Shown here in pieces: positions 40,018 to 50,484 of a stretch of DNA of 64,000 nt (position 1 is the stretch's first letter; each line of letters starts with the position of its first letter). The translations under genes and the position numbers were made by a program. Source of the stretch: Neoceratodus forsteri (Eukaryota; Chordata; Ceratodontiformes; Ceratodontidae). The notes below the pieces were generated by a model that was not told the origin of the DNA, did no database searches, and saw only the letters and a program-made list of their open reading frames with translations. The stretch lies in contig CM057450.1 in the NCBI GenBank assembly GCA_016271365.2, forward strand, positions 1,807,057,967 to 1,807,121,966. The letters are read 5' to 3'.

Positions 40018-43000
40018 ACTGACATGAAGATGGCGGCCACGCTGGGCCAGCCATTACAATAATTCGCATAGTTTTTAGTTTGATCAGTTTTTAGTTGATG
40101 TTTTTTCTGTTTATTCGTTTGTTTTATTGTTTGCTCATTTGATTCGAATCAGCTACAGCGTTGTGGGGTTGCAGCTGTCTTTTTAATCTTACTTGGCCGC
40201 CGCATCTGGATGCCGACTCTCACTGTGTTGACTCTCTTTGAGGTGAATTTTGTTTTACCTGCCGCAAGAGTTCACACTGCATTTTAGAACTCTGTGTTCT
40301 GTCACCTGGGGAGTTTGAATGGGAAGCGCATCTTGTTTCTGTGGTGCTGGCTGCTGGGAGTGTTCTGTGACTGCTGGAGGACTGAAGGGGCTGCCTCACT
40401 GAGGTCTGAGTGCCGAAGCAACGGGAGTGGCCAGACCACTGTTGCAGCATTTGGCTTGCTGGATTCATTTGACTACTTCTGGTGGAACACTGTTCATTGC
40501 AGGAGTTAAGAGCTGGATTGGATTTTGTTGGAGCCATCCGGGAGAGACTGAGAGCAGTGGATTGTAAGCTGGGATGGCCGGCTTTGGGGTAGGCGCCTGG
40601 TCTGGGAGCTTCCCATAGGGATAGAGGGCAACGACCGGAGTGAGAGTGCAGAACTCTTTTCCCTGTGGCCACCGTGGGCATTCCAGCTTGGTTGGATGGT
40701 GCTGGTGGGCTAAGTGGGGTGTTCCTTTGATCAGGGTGCCCATCTCGTGGCTGAGCTGGGGTCTGGCTATATTTGCACTGAAGTCACGTTTCTCTCTATG
40801 GACTGGCCCCCAGGAGATCTCCTGCATGAGAAGATTGTTGTGGTTTAAGCTCTTCCCATCATCTTTCTTTGGTAAATCTTTGACAGGTACTGTAATTTTA
40901 TTTTATTTACATTGGGAGGCAGTGAGAGGGCCTCATCAGGAATTCAAAAAACTACTATGAAGTTGTGATTGTGGCAGTGAGAGGGCCACCTTCTTTGGAC
41001 TTATTTTTGGATGAGGGGTTTGGTGAGAGCTACCCCTCTCCGTTTCAAACTTTTGGAAGGACTTGGCAAATCCTTACAAATCAGTATTAAAGAAGACATT
41101 GGACAGTGGCAGTTCTGTGTTGGACAATAAATTAAAGGTCTAAACTGGCACTGCAGCTGTTTTAGTAGATAGTTATTGGTGTTTTTGTATTTTCGTAGGG
41201 GTTGTTTTGGGAATTTTAGAGGGTTGTTGTCAATTAAAGAAGTTTTACTGAATTGGGGTGGGAATTGTGTTGGGATTGCTATTGTGAGCTTTGTGATTAT
41301 TTGATTTTACTGTGCTTGGTTATTTTTTGGAAAATGTGTTGGGGAGGTTTAATGACAGTCAGGGACTACTCCCCCACTAGGCTCAGGGAATTGCATCCTT
41401 TTGAGTGTCCCCCTTTATCATCCGAGATCTATATTAGGTATCATGCTTTAGGGATATTTAGGAGACATAGGAGAAGGGGGGAGAGCTGGGCCTAATGGGG
41501 GAAGGGAAAGGGGAGGGCGGATTGGGGTAGTGGGGTCCAGGAGGTGCCCTGGGGCGAAATGGAGTCAGGACAGCGGCATTCCTTGTTTTGTCCCCATGTC
41601 CAAGGGCTCAGAACTAAGTGGACAGGAGCTAAGGTCTTCCCCCGACAACTCATCCTACCTGGGTGGTGTTATGTAATGCCAGATCTGTTAAGAACAAGAC
41701 AGCTATTATAGCTGATCTTGTTGGAACAACAGATCTGGCATGTATCACCTAGACCTGGCTGGATGAAAATGCAGGCCCTGTATTGGCCTCCACTGTTCCA
41801 GCCGGATTCTCAGTGATACGTTGCCCAAGGTTGGATCGTAGGGGCGGGGGTGTAGCCATTATATTTTAAATGGAGCTGGGCCTTGTGGATGTTCCAGTGG
41901 GACCCACCAGATCCTTCGAGTGTATCCTGAAAGATGGTGTTGGTTGCGGGGATACTCCTCATCTACCATCCACCAGATGATGGTGGAGAGTTCATGCAGG
42001 AGATAGCGGACTTCATTGTCGACATGGTATTGAGGTCCCCTAGATGGGTAGCATTGGGGGATTTCATTGCCTGGGTCAACAGTGAACTCTCGCAAGTTGG
42101 TCAAAATCTCCTCCAGCTAATGACGATGTTGGACCTTACACAAGTGGTTACCTCCTCTACCCATATAGGGGGTCACTCATTGGACCTGGTGTTTCTCCTG
42201 GGGAGATCACTGATTTGGTGGTGGAACCAGTCAATTGGTCTGACCATCACATCATAAGGTTCAGCTTTGGGGCTCTCCCCAATAGGTCTGCCCCTACAAA
42301 GATGGTCCAATACTACCCCTTAAAGGGAGTTACCCCAGACAGTCTATCAGTGGTGCTGGACCTATCGGTTTTGATGGGTGAATGCATAAGTCTAGGGGAT
42401 CTCATACTGGCCTATTATAAGGTGGTGGGAGATGCCCTGGACAAAATTGCTCCTGTTTGTGTTCGACCTCTCACTCTTCGCCCAAGGAACCCTTGGTTTG
42501 ATGGTTCCTTGAAGGAGCTGAGGCGAGTTGGCCTGGATGCTGACATGCTTAGGTTGATGGCACATTATGAAAGCTATCAATCAGAAATCACCCATTAAGA
42601 AGGCAGAATTTCTGGCCGGAGAGATTTCTGCTGCGCAGAATCGACGAGCTCAGCTCTTCCTGACTGTTGACAGATTGTGCAATCCAATCTGTCTCCAGCC
42701 CACAGGAGCTTTTTCTCAGTTGAAATATGAGGAGTTCACTCAGTTCTTCGCAGATAAGGTTGCCAGCATCAGGTCTGGCATCAGTCCGTCTCCTCCTGTG
42801 AGGATTTGCGGAGGTCAGCAGGAGGTGGCATGCACTCAGTCGGTCTGGTCGGATCTCAGTCGGCTGGAATTCATGGAAATTGTGAAGATCGTCTAGACAT
42901 TGCACTCAACCAGTTGTAGTTTGGGTCCGAGCCTTGCACCCTTTATAGTGGGTTGTGTAGATGGATCTGCCTGATCCTAGCTGAAATTGCCTGGAGTTCC

Positions 43001-44553
43001 TTGGAGAGGGTGTCTTTCCAGATCCCCTCAAGGAGATGGTTGCATGACCACTCCTTAAGAAAGCCTCCTTGGACCCAGACTGTCTAGCTAACTACCGGCC
43101 TGTCTCTAACCTACCATTTGTCGATAAGGTTATTGAGAAGGTGGTTGCATTGCAACTGGAAGATCACCTTGTAACTCACAATGTCTATGGTGCTCTCCAG
43201 TCCAGATTTAGGAAGAGACATAGCACCGAGACTGCGCTTGTCCGAGTATTGAATTACCTCCTAATGGCAAGAGATCGAAAGGCACATACCATCTTGGTCC
43301 ATCTTGATCTCTCTCTCTGCAGAATTTGACACTGTGGACCATGGTGTGCTTTTGGAGTGCCTATGGCTCCTTTGTGGGCTGTCGGGTACAGTCCTCAAAT
43401 GGTTTCAATCCTTGCTCGTGGACAGGTCTCAGAGAGTGGTCACTGGAATTTATTCCTCTGACGTGCCTTCCCTGTCCTACGGGATGACGCAGGACTCCAT
43501 TTTGGCCCCCATGTTGTTCACAGTGTATATGCTGCCATTGGAAGATGATATCAGGCAATACAGTTTGAGTTTTCACTGCTATGCAGATGATACTCGACTG
43601 TATACGTCTTTTCTGCCTGGATAGGTTAATGCAGTCTCTGTGCTAAACAACTGTCTTGCCGAGATCAGGAACTGGATGAGCACCAGCTGGCTGAGACTGA
43701 ACCCTGATAAGACTGAAGTGTTGGTAGTGGACCCAAGTCATCCAGGGGTGGGTTTGGGGGGCTGGACAGGCGTCAGGCCTGTGGATCGATGGTGTTCAGC
43801 TTACTACCTCAGATCGTGTGCGTATCCTGAGCATTATTTTTGATGACAGCCTGACCTTGAAATCTTAGGTGTCGGCTGTGGATAAATTCTCATTTTACCA
43901 TCTAAGGAATATCACCCGGATGAAACACCTGGTTCCTCCAGATGACCTTCCAACATTGGTCCATGCCTTTGTCACTACCTGCCTTGACTATTGCAATGCC
44001 CTCTACCTAGGGCTTCCAGGGATCCAGGGATTGATATCCATTGCTTGCAGCTGGTGCAGAACATGGCAGCCAGGCTTCTGACTGGGACATCAAGGGCCAG
44101 TTACATTACGCCTGTGATACGCGAGCTGCACTGGCTGCTTGTTCAGTGGCGGATCACCTTTAAGGTTGATTTGCTAACCTTTAAAGCCCTACACGAGCAG
44201 GGACCTGGCTACCTGAAAGACCTCCTGATTCCCTACTGCCCCATCTGTCCTCTCTGATCCACCAATGAGGGATTGCTAGAGATTCCCAAGGTTCGTTTAA
44301 AAACATCTAGTGCTCGTTCTTTTTCTTTTGCAGCACTGATCCTGTGGAATTCTCTACCTTGTTGGTTAAGAGAATGCTTGACTATTGATGGATTTAAAGA
44401 CATACTTATTCAGTTTAGCCTTCCCAAATGATGTTCAATATATTAATATAGTTATTGTTTTACTGTTTTATGCTATGTTTATATTTTAATGTGCAGCGCC
44501 TTGACTTTGAAAGGCGCTATATAAATAAAATTTGGTTTGATTTTGATTTGATT
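40018..44553 (+). mobile_element. L2 LINE, nearly full length
   Basis: A 4.5-kb L2-type element. The first 1.6 kb is a non-coding leader starting near AAGATGGCGGCCACGC. Coding remains follow (41640-44260). The 3' end is the characteristic GCGCCTTGACTTTGAAAGGC followed by GCTATATAAATAAA and a short GATTT-type tail (to about 44553). It lies between an inverted repeat and L1 fragments. Confidence 0.8.
41640..44257 (+). pseudogene. L2 endonuclease/reverse transcriptase, decayed
   Basis: Endonuclease remains: LLIYHPPDDGGEFMQEIADF (about 41952), RWVALGDFIAWVNSELS (GDFN changed to GDFI, about 42040) and THIGGHSLDLVF (about 42160). RT remains: [20 protein letters not shown] (43090), [16 protein letters not shown] (43220), [20 protein letters not shown] (43320), MTQDSILAPMLFTVYMLPLE and FHCYADDTRLYTS with YADD at 43580-43591. 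The C-terminus has LDYCNALYLGLPG and AARLLTGTSRASYITPVIRE followed by LHWLLVQWRI, typical of L2. Frameshifts and stops occur throughout. Confidence 0.85.
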
Positions 44554-44935
44554 TCTAACAAAAGGGAACGATTGTTCTGATGGATTAAATTGAGGAGATT
44601 CATAGTTACTTCTAGTGAAGTCCAGAAATATAATGTTCATACTGAAACTGCAAGGGTCCAAATTTTTTTTTAAAGTCACCAGAACACCAAAGGGGCACTT
44701 AAAAAGCACAAAAACCAGTCAGGCCAACTTCCAGGGTCAATATGCCAAATTTTAATCTGAGGGAGATCAAGTTTGCGCAGATATCGGGACCTCTATTTCG
44801 GGATGGTCTACAGTAACTAGAACACTGCGAGTCAGTGAGAGAGTTACTGAAAGACTTTCCTCGAGTCTGTGGAGTTCCCTCTCAGCCTGGGATGGTCAAC
44901 TTCTCCACCTTCTGTCATTTCTGTAGCATTTGAAG
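44554..44935. other. Unassigned stretch between L2 and L1 fragments
   Basis: No family recognised. A T9 run lies near 44660. It may be flank of the reversed L1 into which other elements inserted. Confidence 0.3.
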
Positions 44936-46045
44936 GATTTTCTTTTTTTTTTTTTCCTTTTACTTACATTTTATCAATTTTTTCAGTATTTTACATCAGA
45001 GCAAAAGAACAGCAATGAAATAGGAAAAAAATACAAAATAAGATACAAAATAATCATGCTGTTACATAATGATGCATGGCGTGTCTAGATCAGATATAAA
45101 GGAGGGGGAGGATATTATATCTTATTCTTGTAAAAGCTTAACTAGCAGGATTCCTAGCTGCACTTTTTGGTTAACAAGCATTATATTCCTTATTTAATAA
45201 AGTAATCAACAGCACTTACCCTCATTTAAACTCCTAGTCTCTCATGAATTATACAGAAATAAGACTTCCCACTTACTCAATATGCTTAATTTAGTTTAAT
45301 TTATCACCCCTCAAATTCCCTTCTAGTATATGCAATACTTAAACTAAATTTACATTCTTACCATTTCCTCCTCAGAAAGTGTAGGTGATTCGTTACTTCT
45401 AATTTGAGAAAACTGATTTTGAATAAAAATGGCTAGCTGATCAGTCTCAAAAGATATAAATTGTGTTCCTTTATGTTTTACTTGAACTTTGGCGGGGGCC
45501 AGGAGCTGGAACTCTGCACCCAATTCCAAAACTTCTTGGTGATACCCAAGAAAACGACACCTTCTTTGCTGTGTAGCAAATGCATAATCATGAAAAATCA
45601 AAAACTTAAATATTTTATATATCAACGGTGCTTTAATTCTAGAAAGTCTCATTATTAAGTCTCTATCTGAATCAAATGCAAATAACACAAATATAGTAGA
45701 TTTATTGCTAACTTTCTGTTGCTTGTTGGGAGCCTTCCATTCGGGTACTTCGGATACTTTGCTTGGGTATAATTTGGTATGCTTTAATGATGAACGGTAA
45801 GTTTTCCTCAGGTAATTCAAAAACTGACACAAAGAGATTGTTTAATATGTCCCGCCGGACTGACTCAGAGGGTTCACCAACAGTATATGGTGGTCCCACA
45901 ATTTGAAATTTTTGTATCTTTGTTGGTTTTCTAAAATTTCAATTTTCCTTGCCATGTTATAATTATCTCTAATTAAATTCGCTGTAGTAGCCTCTATTCC
46001 CACCATTTTATTTGTTGTTTTTTGCAATTTCTCCCTTATTAGCAT
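44936..46045 (-). mobile_element. L1 ORF1 fragment with A tail, reversed
   Basis: A T14 run near 44944-44957 is the poly(A) tail of a minus-strand element. It is preceded (minus strand) by about 400 bp of AT-rich 3' sequence and an L1 ORF1: a coiled coil (REKLQKTTNKMVGIEATTAN to ARKIEILENQQRYKN, 46040-45915), an RRM-like end, and at 45832-45350 a long C-terminal domain (STIFVLFAFDSDRDLIMRLS, ATQQRRCRFLGYHQEVLELG, VQVKHKGTQFISFETDQLAI). Reverse-transcriptase sequence is absent between ORF1 and the tail, so this may be a second ORF1-only unit, truncated 5'. Confidence 0.65.
45350..46045 (-). pseudogene. L1 ORF1 protein, central and C-terminal part
   Basis: An L1-type RNA-binding protein. The 160-codon open frame at 45832-45350 covers the second half of the RRM and the C-terminal domain, ending KVQVKHKGTQFISFETDQLA and a short tail. 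The preceding 68 codons (46045-45842) are the coiled coil, joined by a frameshift near 45840. The N-terminus is missing. Confidence 0.72.
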
Positions 46046-47123
46046 CTATATATTTTGCAATATTTTCAATTTTCTCCCTCTTTCTCTTCTAAGGAGTTTC
46101 TGAGGGGCTGAAATGGTATCTGAGGAAGTAGTAATGCTGCAGCATCCACATCTCCGATTCATCACTATGTGCCATGATGAGGACAAGGCAGCTTCTTTCT
46201 GTGGACCTGCTTCCTGTGAGGCCAAGGGGGAATCTTCTAGAAAGCCCCTCTCTCTTAAAGCAATACAAGCTTCTTCTGGGGATTGATATAACTTTACACC
46301 ATCCGGCCAAAAAACCTTCATCCTGGCTGGGTAAGGGATATGAAAGCGTATCTTTTTGGAGCGCGGGATTTTATTTATATCCCCCCATATTGAAGACGCT
46401 GTTTCTGAACTTCGGGGGGGGGGAATAATCATTGTCAAAAAAGAGGCGAGAAGTTAGGTAAGAGACATCTTTTTGTTGTCATGCTCTAGCGAGGATGTCC
46501 TCCTTGACCTTATAGCTGTTGAACTTAATCACAACTGAGCGTGGCTGAGCCTCTGCATTGGCAGGCTTGGGTAGAAGGGCTCAGTGGGCGTGTTCAATGC
46601 CCAATTGATAGCTAGGAGGAAGCTGCAAAACATCTGTTAGGTCGGCCATAAAATCAGTCATCCTGCTAGTTTCCAAGCCCTCAGGAAGGCCATAAATTCT
46701 TAGATTTTCACGTCAAGATGGGCCTTCTCTAGATCTTACATTTTCCTTGTAATTGGGCTGTCTCTTTCAGTAATACTTGTACCACCAGGCCTACGTAGAG
46801 AGTTCTGTCCTCCATTGTAGAAATTCTCTTCTCCACCTTTTCCATCCAGTATTCTAAGCCCTTCATATTTTCATTTAGTTGTTTGAATTCATGTTTTGTT
46901 TCAGCCCTCTTGGCCTTGATTTCTTTAAGAAGTTGTTTAGAGTGTGAGCAGGAGAGCTGTTCTGTCTCCTCATTGGTTTCGTATTGGCAATCTGCCATGC
47001 TGGTCGGAGATGGTCTGTGACTGGGCTCCGCTCCTTCATGCTGGAAGCATTTTTTTTGTAGATTTCTGCCCAAACGGTCCTTATTTCTTCCTCCTCCAGG
47101 CATTGGGAACTTTTTAAAATCAC
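46046..47123 (-). pseudogene. L1 ORF1 protein of another L1 family, reversed
   Basis: From 47123 the minus strand gives an N-terminal region, a coiled coil (LLKEIKAKRAETKHEFKQLN to MEKVEKRISTMEDRTLYVGL, 46960-46800), the RRM with ENLRIYGLPEGLETS near 46690-46660 and RSVVIKFNSYKVKEDILARA (about 46545), and the C-terminal domain IRFHIPYPARMKVFWPDGVK with SPEEACIALRERG (46365-46235). Stops and frameshifts separate the blocks. It meets a different ORF1 at 46045, so two L1 lineages are stacked. Confidence 0.75.
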
Positions 47124-47250
47124 TCTAGATAAAAATGTATAAATGTTTGGAGCTTTAGAGATGAACTCTAATTTTAGCCTCCAACCAGCTCTGTGATGTC
47201 AGCGGAAGTCCTTCAATAGAAAATTTGAAAAGCCATCTGCATAAGTACTT
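47124..47250. other. Flank of reversed L1
   Basis: Short non-coding stretch, possibly the 5' leader of the reversed L1 above. Nothing else recognised. Confidence 0.3.
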
Positions 47251-47324
47251 TCAGGCAGCAGTACTGAATCAGGTATTTACAGTTCTGGGTATTGTTCTGT
47301 GCTGTAATGTAATACAGTAAATGT
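47251..47324 (+). repeat. Repeat with an inverted partner at 49231-49322
   Basis: TCAGGCAGCAGTACTGAATC and GTATTTACAGTTCTGGGTAT to GTAATGTAATACAGTAAATG match the reverse complement of 49231-49322 at roughly 80-85% by eye, with an 18-bp gap. The pair could be the ends of one element later invaded by CR1, or two copies of a dispersed repeat. Confidence 0.6.
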
Positions 47325-47432
47325 GCAGAATGTGCACTCTGTTTTATGTGTCCTGCAAACTGCTGTAAATATGTATGCCTAGCAACAATGCTGTACATAT
47401 GCAGGACACATAAAACAGACTTCACATTCTGC
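47325..47432. repeat. 108-bp palindrome
   Basis: GCAGAATGTG at 47325 pairs with CACATTCTGC at 47432, TGTTTTATGTGTCCTGC pairs with GCAGGACACATAAAACA, and ATATGT pairs with ACATAT, around a loop of about 24 bases. It looks like a small foldback or MITE end. It lies directly left of a reversed CR1. Confidence 0.85.
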
Positions 47433-47433
47433 G

Positions 47434-48465
47434 CAAAAAAACATAAACTTTGACGGCTGATGAGGACCACTTGACCCTCCCAGTCTGCCCATTTTCCTAC
47501 CTATTGGATAAGCTGCAGATCCTAGATAATCAACAGCCTACTTCTTCCTACTCCCACCAGAATTGCCTTATGTCTGTCCCATGCATTCTTGAATTCCCCT
47601 ACTGTTGTCGACACTATGATCTCCTTGGGAAGGCCGTTCCATGCGTTGATCACCCTCTCTGTGAAAAAATACTTCCTCACCTTGCCCCTGAGCCACCCCC
47701 CCAACTTCAAACTGTGTCCACTTGTTCTTTCACATCTCTCTTTCTGAAAGATGCTACCCTCTTGGATTTTGTTGATTCCCTTGAGGTACTTGAAAGTTTC
47801 TATCATGTCCCCCCTTCCTCCTTTCCTTGAGGGTATACATAGTAAGCTCCTTTAATCTCTTTTCGTATGGCTTCTGTTGCAGACCCTGCACCATTTTAGT
47901 TGCATTCCTCTGGACTGCCTCCATCCTGTCTATGTCCTTGTGAAGATGGGGTCTCCAGAACTGCGTGCAGTACTCCAGATGTGGTCTCACCAACTGTCTG
48001 TATAGAGGGATAACAACTTATTGTTTTCTACTGGTGATGCCTCTCCCTATGCGTCCCAGTATCTCCCCAGCTGTCCTTACTGCTTTCTCACATGGCATGC
48101 TTACCTTTAGGACAGGTCATCTGATATGACTACCCCAAGTCCCTCTCCATTTTTGTTGTTGTTAATACCTTCCCCCCATTGTGTACTCTTCCCCTGGGTT
48201 TTTGTTTCCCAGGTGCATTACTTTGCACTTCTTTGCATTGAATCTAAGCTACCATACTTTTGACCATTCCTCTAGCCTTGCCAAGTCCCTTCTCATACTT
48301 TCCACCCCCCTTGTGTATCAACCCTGTTGCAGATCTTTGTGTCGTCTGCAAAGAGGCATACTTTTCCTTCCAGTCCCTCTGCAATGTTGCTTATAAAAAC
48401 ATTAAAAAGGACCAGACCCTGTAATGAACCCTGCGGTACCCCACTAATAACCCCCTCCCTCAGCC
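47434..48465 (-). mobile_element. CR1 LINE, reversed, 5' truncated
   Basis: The minus strand reads CR1 from about 48465 to its 3' end at 47434 (complement of CCGTCAAAGTTTATG). Coding blocks are GVPQGSLQGLVLFNVFISN and VCLFADDTKICNRVDTQGG (48430-48300), [20 protein letters not shown] with [20 protein letters not shown] (47993-47860) and FQKERCERTSGHSLKLGGW with VRKYFFTERVINAWNGLPKE (47750-47610). Frameshifts are few, so it is fairly young. Confidence 0.85.
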
Positions 48466-49230
48466 CAGAGAGGTGCCTGCAGATGGGACAACACCGCATC
48501 CTCCAGAATGTCTCCCGGAAGACTGCCACTCCACAGCCACTACACTGCACCACACCCATCATGTCTTATTTGTGGCCCCTCAGCTGTTGTTTTGTATTCT
48601 TACTCTTTCCTCTCTCTTTTTATATATATTTTTTTTCTCCCTACTTTTCTACTCCCTCAGTGCCCTTAAAGCTCCTGCTCTTCCTGTTCTGAGACTGGAA
48701 GTTCCTGTATTCCTCAATAGTCTCCTCCTTATTTGTTCAGAGTCAGGCCTTCAGCAGCTGGGGGGGGGGTGATGGAAAGCTACTCTTGTCCTTCTAAGAT
48801 GGTGAGTCTTTTGTGGCTCTGTGATCACTCCCTTCCTGCTCCCAAATAAGAAGTTCCTGTTATCAGTCAAATCCTGTGACTATAAAAGTGGAACTAGCTA
48901 AGGGATGGAGGGCTATATAGTCCCAGTAGAGTAGTAAAGTTCTAACAGCACCTCCTTCCTCTTGCTGTTCTCTGCCAAAAGCTATCCAGGTCAGTTTTAA
49001 TCCAAACACCTGGCTTCCTGCTGCCTAAGCCACTTCCCCTAATTCACATTTCCCTTCTTCACGTAGCTACTGCAGAGATAACAGTTCCCTTCACCCAACT
49101 CGGACCAACACACGAACCCTTGGGTTTTTTTTGTTTGTTTTTACCCTAAATTGAAGGTTCCATTAGTAGAGTTCTAGTTCTAGTTCTTGAGTCAGAGTAG
49201 AGTGGTAAAGTTCTAACAGCACCTCCTTAC
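48466..49230. other. Unassigned stretch with a 34-bp direct duplication
   Basis: I recognise no coding family. AGTAGAGTAGTAAAGTTCTA and CAGCACCTCCTT (48924-48957) recur at 49193-49230 with about two mismatches, 270 bp apart. T-rich and C-rich runs occur at 48626-48640 and 48763. Confidence 0.45.
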
Positions 49231-49322
49231 ATGTACTGTAATACATTACAACAGCAGTACTGCTTGAGCACAGAACAGTAGCAAGAACTGTGAATACTTT
49301 ATTCAGTACTGCTGGCTGACAG
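49231..49322 (-). repeat. Inverted partner of 47251-47324
   Basis: On the minus strand this reads TCAGCCAGCAGTACTGAATA and on to GTAATGTATTACAGTACATG, aligning with 47251-47324. It begins exactly where the direct repeat at 49193-49230 ends. Confidence 0.6.
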
Positions 49323-49834
49323 TGATGATCACATTGTTTTGGATTTATTGTGTACCATGCATAATGTATAATTTATTGCCAGTGACATGTCCTTCAGTTG
49401 AGCGCCCCCTCCCCAACACAACAAAAGCACACAAAGAGAACATTTGGTTACTTTAGTAAAGATGAATATGTCACAATTATTTTAATAAGTAATAATTTAA
49501 AGGCACATACATGTGTGAAAACCAAGATGTGAAACAGACAAATATTACAATTAACATTAGAACGGCTTATACATAACTTCTGACAGTATAGGATATCAGG
49601 GTGTATCATGTATATGCTGTTCTGAGACTTATAGGCATGTTGCTGACAAATGATTTTTTGAATCAGACAGCTGCAAAGATGAACACTGAACGCTCCCATT
49701 GCACTGACATTGCAGGACTAAGATGAAGCAGGGGCATCAAAAATGTGTCAAGGCATCCGTTTACAGTCGCATTGTAAATTCAGTACTTAACTACCTTAGT
49801 ACAGGATGGTTTATTCCCTTTCAGCACAGTACTC
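49323..49834. other. Unassigned AT-rich stretch
   Basis: No family recognised. The minus-strand ORF 49699-49448 has no known relative. Confidence 0.3.
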
Positions 49835-50480
49835 ATTTTTTGGTATAGCTATGGGGGCGGCATTCGCCCCCTCATATGCAAACCTGTACATGGGATACTG
49901 GGAAGATCTCTTTTTGTATAATGTAGATAAGAATGTATTTCACAGCAAAATAATTGCTTGATGTCACTTCACTGATGATATTATCTGTTGTCTGGCATGG
50001 CACTGTGGATAAAATGCAGCAATTTATGGATTATTTTAACCAGCCCATAATCATTTGAATCTTGAATTTGCATGTGAAATTGGTGACAAAATACTCCTCT
50101 TTTTGGATGTCACCCTGAGTGCCACACCAGTTACAGAGCTGTCATCAGCTGGGTACAGAGTGGAAATGGCAGCCAATGTGCTTCTACATTACAAAAGTGG
50201 ACCCTAAGAAGCTGATTAATTCAGTTCCCTACTCCCTATTTCTACTCAGCAAAAGAAACTATTTACAAAGCAGAATTTGAAAAATGGGTATCTGAGGAGT
50301 TGGAACAGTTCAAATAGAGGACTACCAGGAGCCATTACTCTAAGAATCTTTAGAGAAGGTGCATGGTATTGAGAAAGGCCATTTTTTGAAAACCTAAACA
50401 GATGTCAAATAATGACCTTCAACTAGTGACGTTTAGAACAGATATTAATTCTGGATCAGGACAGGTTGGAAACCTTGCAC
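49835..50480 (+). pseudogene. Penelope-like reverse transcriptase fragment
   Basis: From 49851 the translation reads MGAAFAPSYANLYMGYWEDL, the hallmark of Penelope-like RT (GTAFAPSYANLxMGxWE). It is followed by a degraded catalytic box FTDDII (Y to F, near 49960), then ILLFLDVTLSATPV (about 50090) and VLLHYKSG followed, after a frameshift, by a KKLINSVPYS-like segment (about 50180-50240). These blocks are in the order found in Penelope RT. The GIY-YIG endonuclease is not seen. Many frameshifts mark it as old. A Rex1-like LINE follows directly. Confidence 0.72.
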
Positions 50481-50484
50481 ATAG

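Noticed and set aside
40220..40827. Minus-strand ORFs of 153 and 120 codons
   Set aside because: They lie in the L2 leader, antisense to the element, with no recognisable family.
44554..44709. 76-codon minus-strand ORF as a gene
   Set aside because: It overlaps the L2 3' tail and has no recognisable relative.
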